Origin: Methanobacteriota archaeon
GTDB lineage: Archaea > Thermoplasmatota > Thermoplasmata > RBG-16-68-12 > EA-27
Assembly (NCBI GenBank): GCA_016207545.1
Contig: JACQPO010000095.1
Span: forward strand, 1 to 24,660
Length of the DNA stretch: 24,660 nt
Reading direction: 5' to 3'
The translations under genes and the position numbers were made by a program. Positions within the stretch are counted from its first letter, which is position 1; every line of letters begins with the position of its first letter. This document shows, one piece after another, positions 1 to 8,627 of this stretch. Below the pieces are notes generated by a model. That model searched no databases and had not been told where the DNA came from. It worked only from the letters and a program-made list of their open reading frames with translations.

Positions 1-3000
1 AGGTTCAACCGTGCGACGATCGCCTGGACGACGGATGAAGCGTCCGACTCCCTCGTGACGTACGACACCGTCGTGCCGCCGACCCTCACGAAGTCGGACA
101 CCCGGCGCGTGACGAGCCACTCCATCACCCTCACGGGATTGACGGAACTCACCACGTACTACTTCTCCGTCGCCTCGACGGACGAGGCGGGCAACGCCGC
201 GACGGACGACAACGTGGGCGTGTACTATTCGTTCACCACGCCCGAAAAGCCGCCGACCGCGCCGCCGGAGGCGGAGTGGCCGACGTTCCACAACAACCTG
301 CCGCGGCTTGGGGTCTCGCCGAGCGATTTCACGCCTCCCATCGACCTACGATGGAGCGCGGGACCCTATTACGTGCACCGGTGGGCGGGCCCCGTCCTGA
401 GCGACGGCATCCTGTATTCGACGACCCTCGACGGATTCATCCGGGCGAGGGACGCCTTCTCGGGCGGTCTCCTGTGGGAGCGGCCGTTGGGCGCGACGGA
501 CTACTATACCGGGACTCCTGCCGTCGAGGCGGGCGTCGTGTACGCAACGTTCTACGGGCCGTCCGGTGGGTTTGTGTACGCCCTCGACGCGGTGACGGGG
601 GACACGATCTGGGCCGTGGGGCCCGAGTCGGGCCTCGACTTCAACGCCCGAATTGCGATGGCGGTCGCGGACGGCATGGTGTTTGGCAGCGCGTGGGGCG
701 GCGAGATTTACGCCCTCGACGCGGCGAGTGGTGCCGTGGTGTGGACGTTCCAGACCGGCACGTTGCCGTTTGGCGGTCCCACGGTGAGCGCGGGTCAAGT
801 CTTCATGGGCGGCGTGTTCGGCACGAACGTGTTCGCCCTCGACGAGTCCACGGGGGCTCCCATCTGTTCCGCATCGCTGGACGACTGGCAGACGTCCCCG
901 CCGCTTTTCGCACAGGGCAACATCTACATCGGCACGTACTCCGGATCCATGTACGCGATCGACGCGTTCGACTGCAGCCTCGCGTGGCAGAGCACGGGCC
1001 TCGGGGCTCTGGTGGACTTCTCCACGCCCGCGTACGACGGCGCGTCGATCTACTTCGGCGTCTTCAATCCGGACTTCTTCACCGGCACGTACTACGCGCT
1101 TGACGCCACGGACGGCACGACCCTGTGGTCGACGTCCATCGGCGGTGCAATCGGAACCTCCGTCGCGTTCGCGAACGGATTCGTCTACGGAACCGCGTGG
1201 GACGGCTTCCTGCGCGTGCTCGATGCGGTGGACGGCACGATCGTGGATTCCGAATTCCTCGGCTTCGAGGGATCGACGTCGATGCCCGCGGTCTCCGATG
1301 GCTGGGTGTGGGCCGAGAAGAACGATGGGAGCATTTACGGCTTCTTCGGGCAGCTCCCGGTCGGCCTCATCGTCAGTCCTGGCGTGCAGGGGCGGGAGAC
1401 CGTCCCCGATTCCATCGTCGACTACGTCGTGAGGGTGACGAACCTCGGGGTCTCCGGGCCGGACACGTTCGACGCAACGATCGCCCTCGGACCCCTCGGT
1501 TGGGCGGTGGACCTGTTCGAGGCGGACGGCATCACGCCGCTCGGGGACACGGACGGGGATCTCGTCCCCGACACGGGCTCCCTGGACACGCTCGCATCCG
1601 TTGATGTCGTCGTCCGCGTGACCGTCCCATTGGCGGTGAGCCCGGGCGACGAAGAGACGTCCTCGGTCACGTTCACCTCGAGCAACGACGTCACGCGGTC
1701 GAAGACGGGGAAGGTCATCACGCTCATCCCGCCGCCCGGCGTCGAGGTCGGTCCGCGGCAGTACTTCCCCGCGTCGCCCGGAGACGCGATCGCGGCGACA
1801 CTCGAGGTGCGGAACACGGGCGCCTTCCCCGACACGATCGACATGACCGCGACCTCCTCCCAGGGCTGGACGGTGACCCTGTTCGCGGCGGACGGCGTGA
1901 CCCCGCTCGCGGACACGGACGGCGACTCGATTCCGGACACGGGTGAGATCCCCGGCCTGCAGTTCGCGACGATCGTCGTGCACCTCGCGGTGCCGGGGAA
2001 CGCGGCTGTGGACACGGTCGACCGAACCCAGGTCGTCGGGACCTCCTCCCTCGATCCCGCGGCCTCGGGCGCCGCGAACCTCGTGACGGAGATCCCGGCC
2101 CCGCCGCATCCCGAGTGGCCGCAGTTCCACCACGATCGGGAGCGGAGCGGCATCCAGCCCACGCCGTTCGACCTCCCCCTGACGCAACGTTGGACGGCCT
2201 CCGAGGGCGGATTCCCAATCCAGTGGTCCGCCCCCGTCGTCGAGGACCACACCGTGTACTTCACGGAGCAGGAGGGCGACCTCGTGGCCGTCAACATCGG
2301 CACGGGCGACGTGAAGTGGCGGGTCACGCTGGGCGATTTCGGTTGGATCTCCGGGACGCCCGCGGTGTTCGGTGACACCGTCTACGCGGCGTTCGTCACG
2401 TACGGAGCCGGCGCGGTCACCTTGTTCGCCGTCGACAAGAACACGGGCACCCTCCTCTGGCGGTACGACTCCTTCACCGGGTTCTCGTACGCCGCGTTCA
2501 CGACGCCCGCGATTGGCGGGGGGAACGTGTACTGGGCGGACCAGCTCGGCCGGCACGTCCTCGCGAACGACGCGGGCACCGGCGCGCTCCAGTGGTCGTA
2601 CACGATGCCGGCCGGGATCGTCCAAGGGCCGACGTACTGGGCGGGCACCGTGTTCGTCGGCGACACGGGCGGTAACCTTGCGGCGCTGGACGCGTTCACG
2701 GGAGCCCCCATCTGGTCCATGAACGTGGGCGGCTCGATTACGAGCGCCCCGACGATCGTGGGCGGCGTGCTGTACGTTGGAAAGTACTTCGACGGCGTGC
2801 TCTTCGCGATCGACGCGCTCGGCGGTTCGATCCTCTGGGCGACCGGCGGGCTGGGCGTCCTCATCGACGTTTCCTCCCCCGCCGTCGCGGAGGGACGCGT
2901 GTTCGTCGGCACGTTCGACTACGACTTCTTCAGCGGCTGGATGTACGCGCTCGACGCGAGCACGGGAGCCGTGGATTGGTCGTACTGGATTCCGGCGGGC

Positions 3001-5208
3001 GCGGTCGGCACCTCTCCCGCGTACGACAACGGCGTCGTGTTCCTCACGACCTGGGATGGGAATCTGTACGCCTGGGACGCGTCGACCGGCGCGCTCCTCC
3101 AAGTGCTCCCCGTGGCGCCCGCGGGCAGCACGTCCTCCGTGGCCCTCGCGGATGGATACCTCGTCGTCGGCGACCAGGCCGGGAAGGTCACGGGATTCGG
3201 GTTCGTCGGTGCGGGCGTGCCGAGCGATGTCGTCCTGAGCCCGCCGTCCGGGAGCGTCCCCGTGGGCGGCGCGACGCTCCTCCGGGCGGCTGGGGTGGAC
3301 GTGTTCGGGAACGAGGTCGGCGGCCTGACGTACACGTGGCAGTCCCTCGGCGGCCTGGGGACGATCGTCCCGATCACGGCGAGCGGGGACCTTGCGATCT
3401 ACGTCGCGGGCGTCGTCGCGGGAACGGACAACGTGCGGGTCAGCAGTGGTGCGCTCTCGGACACGGCCACGATCACGGTCACGCCAGGTACGCTCGACCG
3501 GGTCGAGGTGCTGCCGGGCGTCGCCTCCGTGGCGGTTGACGGCACGGTCCAGTTCTCCGCGGCCGCGAAGGACCGGTTCGGGAACGCGATCGCGGGTGCG
3601 ACGTTCGCGTGGGCCGTCGTCGGAGCAATCGGCACCGTCGACGGGACGGGTCGGTTCACCGCGGGGACGACAACGGGCGTCGGGACCGTCACCGCATCGT
3701 TCGGCGGGAAGACGGGCATCGCGGTCGTCGAGGTCGTTGCGGGGCCGATCGATCACATCCAGTCGACGCCCTCCGCGATTAGCGTGCGCGCCGGCGAGTA
3801 CATCCTCGTCCTTGCGCAGGGCTACGACGCGTACGACAACCCGATCCCGGGGCTGACGTACTCGTGGGCCACGACCCTCGGTTCCGTGACGCCGACGTCC
3901 GCCGCGGGCGAAGCCGCGGTGTTCGCCGCGGGCTTCCAGACGGGGACGGGCACGCTCACGATTGCCTCCGGTGGGAGGAGCCTCACGGTCGCCGTGACCG
4001 TCACCCCCGGCCCGTTGAACCGGATCGCCCTCGATCCGTCGCCCGCCACCGTAGTCGCGGGGGCCCAACTCCAGTTCACCGCGGTCCCGCTGGACCTGTT
4101 CGGGAACGTGGTCTCGGGCCTGGCCCTGACGTGGTCTGCGAGCCCCGAGCTGGGATCGATCTCCCCGACGGGCCTCCTCTCCGCGTCCACGACAGTCGCG
4201 GCTGGGGTCGTGACGGTGACCTCCGGCAGCGTCTCCGCGACCGCGGAAGTCGCGATCGTCCCGGGTGCGCTCGCGGCCATCGACGCGCCGGCGTCGTTCT
4301 CCGTCGCCGCGGGCGCTTCCGCGATCCTATCCGCTTCGGGAAGGGACCAGTTCGGAAACGCGCTCGACCAGGTCGCGTTCGTGTACACCGCGCTCGAGGG
4401 CACGGTCACCGTGATCGGCGGGGGCACGACGATTGCCCAGTACGTGGCGCCGCTCGCGACGGGAACGGACACGATTACGATCCGGCAGGGCACCGTGTCC
4501 GTTGACGTCGCCGTGACGGTCGTTCCGGGCCCCGTCGCGCTGGTCTCGATCAGCCCCGCGTCGCCGACGGTCGTCGCCGGCGGCACGCTCGCGCTGAGCG
4601 CGGTCGCCTCGGACGTCTACGGGAACGAAGCCACGGGCCTCACGGTTTCGTGGCAGACGACCGCCGGGTCCATCGACGCGAGCGGCGTGCTCACGGCGCC
4701 CACGCAGGCGGGGCTCGTCGTCGTGACCGCAAGCGTGCAAGGCCGAACCGGCTCCACGACCGTGCGGGTGACGCCCGACGCGGTGGACCACTTCCAGGCG
4801 ACGCCCGCGACGGTCAGCGTGCGCACGGGCGGCGGCGCGAACATCGTGGTGGTCGCGTTCGACGAGCACGGGAACGTCGTCGAGGACGCGGCGATCGAGT
4901 GGGCCACGACGATTGGGTCGGTGCAGCCCTCGCCCGACGGACGGTCCGCGACGTTCCTCGCGGGGGAACGCGCCGGGTCGGGCACGATCACGGTGTCGTC
5001 GGGCGGGAAGAGCGCGACGGTCAGTGTCACGGTGTCCGCGGACGCGCTGCCGATCGAGCGGCAAGTCGCACAGCCGACCTCCCTGCTCCTGCTCATCCTC
5101 GCACTCGTGCTTGCGGGTCTCTCCGCGTTCCTGTGGACGAGGAACCGGAAGCTCAAGGAAGAGTTGGAGCAGACAAAGAAGGGCGGCGGGGGGACGACCG
5201 GACCGTAG
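1..5208 (+). CDS. Giant surface protein with two PQQ beta-propellers, NEW3-like domains, seven Ig-like repeats and C-terminal TM anchor (5'-partial)
   Basis: The frame is open from base 1, so the true start lies outside the window; the GTG at 55 is not preferred because residues before it (ATIAWTTDEAS) continue a fibronectin-III/PapD-like strand pattern. Domain order by nucleotide: FN3-like 1-245; propeller 1, about 274-1350, with recurring YALDA.TG blade motifs; two NEW3-like beta domains, about 1360-2090, each carrying an acidic loop of the form DTDGDxxPDTG (at 1546 and 1912); propeller 2, about 2113-3200; seven Ig-like (Big/invasin-type) repeats, 3220-5040; one hydrophobic helix, 5074-5136; then a short Lys/Glu tail. 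Both propellers open with EWPxFHxx, which suggests duplication of a whole module. PQQ-like propellers of this kind usually mediate binding or scaffolding. I infer an extracellular, membrane-anchored adhesion or scaffold protein. There are no PQQ-dehydrogenase catalytic features, so enzymatic activity is unlikely. Confidence 0.88.
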   Translation, partial: RFNRATIAWTTDEASDSLVTYDTVVPPTLTKSDTRRVTSHSITLTGLTELTTYYFSVASTDEAGNAATDDNVGVYYSFTTPEKPPTAPPEAEWPTFHNNLPRLGVSPSDFTPPIDLRWSAGPYYVHRWAGPVLSDGILYSTTLDGFIRARDAFSGGLLWERPLGATDYYTGTPAVEAGVVYATFYGPSGGFVYALDAVTGDTIWAVGPESGLDFNARIAMAVADGMVFGSAWGGEIYALDAASGAVVWTFQTGTLPFGGPTVSAGQVFMGGVFGTNVFALDESTGAPICSASLDDWQTSPPLFAQGNIYIGTYSGSMYAIDAFDCSLAWQSTGLGALVDFSTPAYDGASIYFGVFNPDFFTGTYYALDATDGTTLWSTSIGGAIGTSVAFANGFVYGTAWDGFLRVLDAVDGTIVDSEFLGFEGSTSMPAVSDGWVWAEKNDGSIYGFFGQLPVGLIVSPGVQGRETVPDSIVDYVVRVTNLGVSGPDTFDATIALGPLGWAVDLFEADGITPLGDTDGDLVPDTGSLDTLASVDVVVRVTVPLAVSPGDEETSSVTFTSSNDVTRSKTGKVITLIPPPGVEVGPRQYFPASPGDAIAATLEVRNTGAFPDTIDMTATSSQGWTVTLFAADGVTPLADTDGDSIPDTGEIPGLQFATIVVHLAVPGNAAVDTVDRTQVVGTSSLDPAASGAANLVTEIPAPPHPEWPQFHHDRERSGIQPTPFDLPLTQRWTASEGGFPIQWSAPVVEDHTVYFTEQEGDLVAVNIGTGDVKWRVTLGDFGWISGTPAVFGDTVYAAFVTYGAGAVTLFAVDKNTGTLLWRYDSFTGFSYAAFTTPAIGGGNVYWADQLGRHVLANDAGTGALQWSYTMPAGIVQGPTYWAGTVFVGDTGGNLAALDAFTGAPIWSMNVGGSITSAPTIVGGVLYVGKYFDGVLFAIDALGGSILWATGGLGVLIDVSSPAVAEGRVFVGTFDYDFFSGWMYALDASTGAVDWSYWIPAGAVGTSPAYDNGVVFLTTWDGNLYAWDASTGALLQVLPVAPAGSTSSVALADGYLVVGDQAGKVTGFGFVGAGVPSDVVLSPPSGSVPVGGATLLRAAGVDVFGNEVGGLTYTWQSLGGLGTIVPITASGDLAIYVAGVVAGTDNVRVSSGALSDTATITVTPGTLDRVEVLPGVASVAVDGTVQFSAAAKDRFGNAIAGATFAWAVVGAIGTVDGTGRFTAGTTTGVGTVTASFGGKTGIAVVEVVAGPIDHIQSTPSAISVRAGEYILVLAQGYDAYDNPIPGLTYSWATTLGSVTPTSAAGEAAVFAAGFQTGTGTLTIASGGRSLTVAVTVTPGPLNRIALDPSPATVVAGAQLQFTAVPLDLFGNVVSGLALTWSASPELGSISPTGLLSASTTVAAGVVTVTSGSVSATAEVAIVPGALAAIDAPASFSVAAGASAILSASGRDQFGNALDQVAFVYTALEGTVTVIGGGTTIAQYVAPLATGTDTITIRQGTVSVDVAVTVVPGPVALVSISPASPTVVAGGTLALSAVASDVYGNEATGLTVSWQTTAGSIDASGVLTAPTQAGLVVVTASVQGRTGSTTVRVTPDAVDHFQATPATVSVRTGGGANIVVVAFDEHGNVVEDAAIEWATTIGSVQPSPDGRSATFLAGERAGSGTITVSSGGKSATVSVTVSADALPIERQVAQPTSLLLLILALVLAGLSAFLWTRNRKLKEELEQTKKGGGGTTGP
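3220..5043 (+). repeat. Seven tandem Ig-like domain repeats (about 85 residues each)
   Basis: Within the giant surface protein, seven consecutive units share the pattern hydrophobic-x-PxxxxVxxG, then D.(F/Y)GN about 20 residues later, a W or Y strand, and a closing VTV.PG(P/A/T) linker. The unit boundaries fall near 3220, 3490, 3745, 4009, 4264, 4525 and 4780. This matches bacterial Ig-like/invasin repeats, which act as rigid stalks. Unit 3 (near 3745) and unit 7 (near 4780) share IDH/VDH-(I/F)Q-x-TP and SVR, so they look like closer relatives than the others. Confidence 0.85.
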
Positions 5209-5258
5209 CGCGGACGGAGGAGGCCGGCGCGCAGCGCGAAGGGGCAGGCGGAGCGCGG

Positions 5259-5966
5259 CTAGCGCTGCTCAGGCCGCTCGATCATGCCCATGAGCAGGGC
5301 GCACGACAGGAGCACGCGGCGGTCGAACTGGGGCGGAGCCCACTGGCAGTTGATGCCCCACTCGTCCCCGATCATCTTGAATTGTTGGTCGATCGTCGCG
5401 ACCGGCTGGTCGCGCAGCGTCACGATCACCTTCTGCGGGACGAGGGCACCGCCGGGCACGAACCGCCGGAGGAGGGCCCGACCCGTCTGTTCGTAGATGC
5501 CGCCCATGAGTTGTCGGGCCTGATCGTAAATTTCCCATTCCGAACGGACAATCGATGCCAGCGCCTTCCGCCGGACGAAGCCGACACTCTGGTTCGTCGC
5601 TGTGTCGACGACCCCGAACTCGCCCCACGCGTCGGTCCAATTCAATTGCTGGATCCGAAACAACTCCTGGGCCATGCGTTCGTCCGTGAAGACGCGGATG
5701 TCTTCCTTGATTTTGAACGCCTTCTGCTTGCTGTACGCGAGCTGCCGCCCCTGCGCATCCTCGATCCAGTACTGGTTCGTGAGGGCGAGCACCTTTTTCC
5801 GAATCTTGTACCAGTTCTGGAACCACAGGCCGCCCGCCTGGGCCGGTTGCTGTGACGTCGGCTGCGCGGGCCCCGGCTGGTAGTATTTCTGCTCCGCGTA
5901 GCAATACCACTGTCCGTACTGCGGGACCCACGTCAGTTCCTTTCCGCACCCCGGGCATGCCGCCAT
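5259..5966 (-). CDS. Zinc-ribbon plus LURP-one/scramblase-like (tubby-fold) protein
   Basis: The protein has 235 residues. The N-terminus is a zinc-ribbon-like knuckle, C4-x2-C7 then C22, but the expected fourth ligand (C22-x2-C25) is Glu25. A Pro/Gln/Ala linker (about 30-45) follows, then a domain with the strand pattern of the LURP-one-related/phospholipid-scramblase (tubby C-terminal-like) fold: repeated blocks such as YWIEDAQGRQLAYSKQKAF, VVDTATNQSVGFVRRKA and the WEIYD.A.Q.MG.I region. Proteins of this fold bind membrane lipids or act as membrane-tethered sensors; the biochemical role here is unknown. The start is the ATG at 5966, with a Shine-Dalgarno-like GGGAGGGGTG just upstream. It converges with the giant surface protein, leaving a 50-nt gap with nothing notable. 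It is the last of four minus-strand genes. Confidence 0.75.
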   Translation of the reverse strand: MAACPGCGKELTWVPQYGQWYCYAEQKYYQPGPAQPTSQQPAQAGGLWFQNWYKIRKKVLALTNQYWIEDAQGRQLAYSKQKAFKIKEDIRVFTDERMAQELFRIQQLNWTDAWGEFGVVDTATNQSVGFVRRKALASIVRSEWEIYDQARQLMGGIYEQTGRALLRRFVPGGALVPQKVIVTLRDQPVATIDQQFKMIGDEWGINCQWAPPQFDRRVLLSCALLMGMIERPEQR

Positions 5967-5986
5967 GTCGTCACCCCTCCCGGAAG

Positions 5987-6024
5987 ACCGTCCGGACGGT
6001 GCATCGGCTATCGCCCGTTTATCG
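5987..6024 (-). promoter_or_regulatory. Promoter with perfect 14-bp palindrome at the predicted transcription start of the LURP-one-like gene
   Basis: On the minus strand a TATA-like CGATAAAC lies at 6017-6024. The perfect palindrome ACCGTCCGGACGGT (5987-6000) falls where transcription should begin, about 25 nt downstream. A repressor site overlapping the start of transcription is a simple reading. An RNA hairpin in the leader is the alternative. Confidence 0.4.
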
Positions 6025-6057
6025 CTTTCCGCCGGCGGAGGAGCCAGGGGTGGCGGG

Positions 6058-7476
6058 TCACCAGGAACCGGACACGGGGACCGGTTCCCCCCACTTGTCG
6101 TTGAACAGGAACTCCCGCTTCACGAAGTCCCAGTGGCGGCTATCCATGTACCTCTTCGGGAGCGCCGTCTTCAGGTACTCGACGTACTCCTCGCGCGCAA
6201 TCGGGTTGCCGTGGTGCGTGAGCAGTCGGCCGTGGAGATCGTACGGCAAGTAGACGTAGCCGACGCCCTGGCCAAGGCGCCCGGGAAGCTGGAACTCTCC
6301 GAACTCCGCAAGCCCGCGAATCCGGAAGAACCGCCGGTCCGGCAGGAAGATGAGATCGTCCTGCGTGAGGCCATGGACGGTTTCCCCCGCCAAGATGCGC
6401 TCGAGGTACACCTCCGCGGCGTCCTTCGGGCATCCCACTTTGGCGGCGATTGCGGAGAGGTTGATGTCCCGCACCTTGCCCGCGACCTCCTCTTGGTAGA
6501 TTCGCTGCGCGTCCGCGTTCGCCAACGTCTTGAATAGGCCCTTCACGTGCGCGCCGCCAAGTTCCGACCCGAACATCTCGAGGCCCCGCGGGTACCACAT
6601 ATTCAGGTGTACCTGCAGGTCCCGCATGGAGAAGTTCGACCCGTCGAGGACGGCCGCCGCCGCCATCGCGCGCAACAGCTTCTCCCCCGCCGCGAGGTGG
6701 TACGACTCCTCGAGCCACCGCATGTACGGCATGGAGACCGCCATCGGGCCGTAGTAGAAGTGGTGCTGCATCTCGAGCTGGTACTTGCCGACGCGGTCGA
6801 TGAACGCGAGGAACGTCGCGGTGTCGAGCAGGCTCTTGAACTCGATGTTGAACGCGTCGAGCACGTGTTCTCCGGGCTTCATGGCGAACAATTCCTCCAT
6901 CGTCTCCGTCGCCCATTTGTGGCCCCACCGCTTCTCGTCCCACGTCGGGTCGAGCGTGAGGACCGCGCTCATCTGGTAGTGGTGGCGGAGCTCCTCCACG
7001 CACACGCGCTTCTTGGAGAACGAGATCGACTCGAGGTCCGTGCCCCCCTCGGACACGTTGTGGATCCCCTCGACGATCTCCTTGTCCATCCCCGTGAGGC
7101 CTCCTTTGTCGAGCTTGTCGTACACCATCCGGTGCTGTTGGATCGACCCGAGCTCCGTGGACGCCTGCGCGCGGATGATCTTGAGCGCGGTCATGAACTC
7201 GTCGTCGTGGAGTTGGGAGGCCTTCCACACCCGCCACGAGAGGTCCGCGGTCTTGCCGTCCGCCGCCAACACCTTCGACGCATAGGAGGGGAAGCCCTCC
7301 GGCTTGGCGGTGATCGACTCGAGCCGCGTCGGCGGCAGGCCGGGGTAGAACTTCGTCCACCGTTTCTCGTCGAGGACTTCGGAGATTTCCGGGAAGTAGC
7401 GGTCCTGCCACGCCTCCGCTTCCAGCCGCCAACCCTCGGGGATCGGCTCGAACCGGAAGTTGTCGTACAGCCCCAT
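6058..7476 (-). CDS. BoxB/PaaA-like ferritin-fold diiron oxygenase
   Basis: The protein has 472 residues with start ATG at 7476. The longer reading frame upstream to 7794 runs into the UbiA gene and is Arg/Ser-rich shadow sequence, so it was trimmed. It matches the PaaA/PaaC-BoxB family in length (BoxB about 473 residues) and in signature: Glu108, then Glu162-x2-His165 (EELRHH), a block DRVGKYQL at 227-234, and Glu257-x2-His260 (EESYH). These are the expected carboxylate/His ligands of a ferritin-like diiron centre; the exact acid on the third helix (Glu212, Asp227 or Glu235) cannot be settled by eye. Family members epoxidise aryl-CoA thioesters (benzoyl-CoA, phenylacetyl-CoA) with a reductase partner. 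No BoxA, BoxC, PaaB/C/E or CoA ligase lies nearby, so the substrate is open; neighbouring UbiA and FAD genes hint at a prenylated or aromatic lipid. Confidence 0.8.
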   Translation of the reverse strand: MGLYDNFRFEPIPEGWRLEAEAWQDRYFPEISEVLDEKRWTKFYPGLPPTRLESITAKPEGFPSYASKVLAADGKTADLSWRVWKASQLHDDEFMTALKIIRAQASTELGSIQQHRMVYDKLDKGGLTGMDKEIVEGIHNVSEGGTDLESISFSKKRVCVEELRHHYQMSAVLTLDPTWDEKRWGHKWATETMEELFAMKPGEHVLDAFNIEFKSLLDTATFLAFIDRVGKYQLEMQHHFYYGPMAVSMPYMRWLEESYHLAAGEKLLRAMAAAAVLDGSNFSMRDLQVHLNMWYPRGLEMFGSELGGAHVKGLFKTLANADAQRIYQEEVAGKVRDINLSAIAAKVGCPKDAAEVYLERILAGETVHGLTQDDLIFLPDRRFFRIRGLAEFGEFQLPGRLGQGVGYVYLPYDLHGRLLTHHGNPIAREEYVEYLKTALPKRYMDSRHWDFVKREFLFNDKWGEPVPVSGSW

Positions 7477-7510
7477 GCGTACATAGGAAGCGGTCTCGCC
7501 GGAAAAACCC

Positions 7511-7560
7511 TTCGGCGCGCCGAAACCTCCTAGCTTAAACGTAGCGGTAATGTAGCTACG
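7511..7560 (-). promoter_or_regulatory. Palindrome-bearing promoter or terminator between UbiA and diiron oxygenase genes
   Basis: Read on the minus strand: an inverted repeat CGTAGC-N9-GCTACG (7560-7540), then a TATA-like GTTTAAGC (7540-7533), then a perfect 14-bp palindrome TTCGGCGCGCCGAA (7524-7511) followed by GGGTTTTT. The TATA box would put transcription start at about 7511, giving a leader of about 35 nt before the ATG at 7476. The palindrome plus T5 could equally be an intrinsic-type terminator for the upstream UbiA transcript. The two readings are mutually testable. Confidence 0.4.
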
Positions 7561-7573
7561 CGTTCCCAGGCGG

Positions 7574-8614
7574 CTACGGCGGGTACGCGCGGCCGCCGAC
7601 GAAGAAGTACAGGAACAGGAGGGTCGCGAGCGCTTGCAGGATCGAGAGGAGCAGGAGGAGCGCCCAGATCTTGCCCTGTGTCGGTCTCCGGGCGAAGATT
7701 GCGTACAACCCGATCTGCGCGAGGAGGAACGGCCACAGGGCGGCGAGTGCGTTCGCGGCCGTGCCCGTGAACGGGAACACGCGCGCGAGGCCACCCGCGA
7801 ACAGGAGGGCGACCGCCGCGACGAGCTGCGCGAAGCCGAGCCACATCGTCCGCGTGGGCCCCACCGCGACCGCCAAGGTGCGGATCCCGTACGCCTTGTC
7901 GCTCTCGTAGTCCGACGCCGTCGTCGGGGCGTACGCGGCGCCGACGAACAACGCGATCGACAGCAGGTACCACACGGGGAATTCCTCGATCGGCCGCAGG
8001 AGCGCCCAGCCGCCGAGCGGGCACAGGACGCCGAACCCGAGGACGTTCGTCACGAGGTCCATCCCCGGGACGCCCTTCCAGCGCACGGACGGATGGGAAT
8101 ACGCGAACGAGAAGACCGCCGCCAGGAGCATGAGGAGGAAGAACGCGTAGTTCCCCGCGAGCGCGGAAAGCCCGACGAGCGGCGGGTCGTACCGGATGAG
8201 GTTCGCGGACACGAACGCGGCCACGAGGAGGCCAAGTCCCGCGAAGCCCCACGCGGAATACAGGACGGTCTCCCGGTCGATGAGGTCCTCGATCACCTGC
8301 ACGTACTGCTTCCGCGGGTTCGTGCGGTCCGTCGTCCCCATGTCGTAATACGTGTTGATCAGCAGGGTGAACGTGCCGAGGAGCGGGCCGACGACCGCGA
8401 GGCCGAGCACGATCGACAAGTCGTCGATGAACAGGCGTCGCACGGCCGCCGGCTGCGCGAGGACCCAGCCCACGTACATCGGGAAGATCGCGACGGCCCA
8501 GAACTTCACGCCGCCGAGGGAGACGATGAACCCGGCGAGGTCCTGCGGGGTGATGTACACTTCTCTGCGGATGACCTCGTCCGCCACGCGCCCGGCATGC
8601 GGCTCCCCCGCCAT
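7574..8614 (-). CDS. UbiA-family membrane prenyltransferase
   Basis: The protein has 346 residues and about nine hydrophobic segments. The two Asp-rich prenyl-diphosphate/Mg motifs are clear: N87-TYYD91-MGTTD96 followed by RTNPRK, and S234-DYESDK240 followed by AYGIRTLAVAVG. In the first motif the last Asp sits one residue later than in the common NDxxDxxxD form, and the second residue is Thr rather than Asp. UbiA enzymes transfer polyprenyl groups to aromatic or glycerol-phosphate acceptors in the membrane (menaquinone, DGGGP, chlorophyll or heme side chains). The acceptor cannot be read from sequence. The gene starts 13 nt after the stop of the FAD oxidoreductase, so the two are probably co-transcribed. 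The start ATG at 8614 is preferred because it lies just inside this short gap. Confidence 0.88.
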   Translation of the reverse strand: MAGEPHAGRVADEVIRREVYITPQDLAGFIVSLGGVKFWAVAIFPMYVGWVLAQPAAVRRLFIDDLSIVLGLAVVGPLLGTFTLLINTYYDMGTTDRTNPRKQYVQVIEDLIDRETVLYSAWGFAGLGLLVAAFVSANLIRYDPPLVGLSALAGNYAFFLLMLLAAVFSFAYSHPSVRWKGVPGMDLVTNVLGFGVLCPLGGWALLRPIEEFPVWYLLSIALFVGAAYAPTTASDYESDKAYGIRTLAVAVGPTRTMWLGFAQLVAAVALLFAGGLARVFPFTGTAANALAALWPFLLAQIGLYAIFARRPTQGKIWALLLLLSILQALATLLFLYFFVGGRAYPP

Positions 8615-8627
8615 GAAGTCTGCCTCG

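Noticed and set aside
346..4068. 1240-residue open frame on the minus strand
   Set aside because: Arg/Gly/His-rich with no domain pattern and wholly antisense to the propeller/Ig protein; an artefact of GC-rich codon bias.
6028..6039. Palindrome TCCGCCGGCGGA after the diiron oxygenase as a terminator
   Set aside because: No T-tract follows on the minus strand and the sequence is short and GC-only; not distinguishable from chance at this base composition.
7477..7794. N-terminal extension of the diiron oxygenase
   Set aside because: Arg/Ser-rich, overlaps the UbiA coding region, and crosses a likely promoter/terminator; ATG 7476 fits the family.
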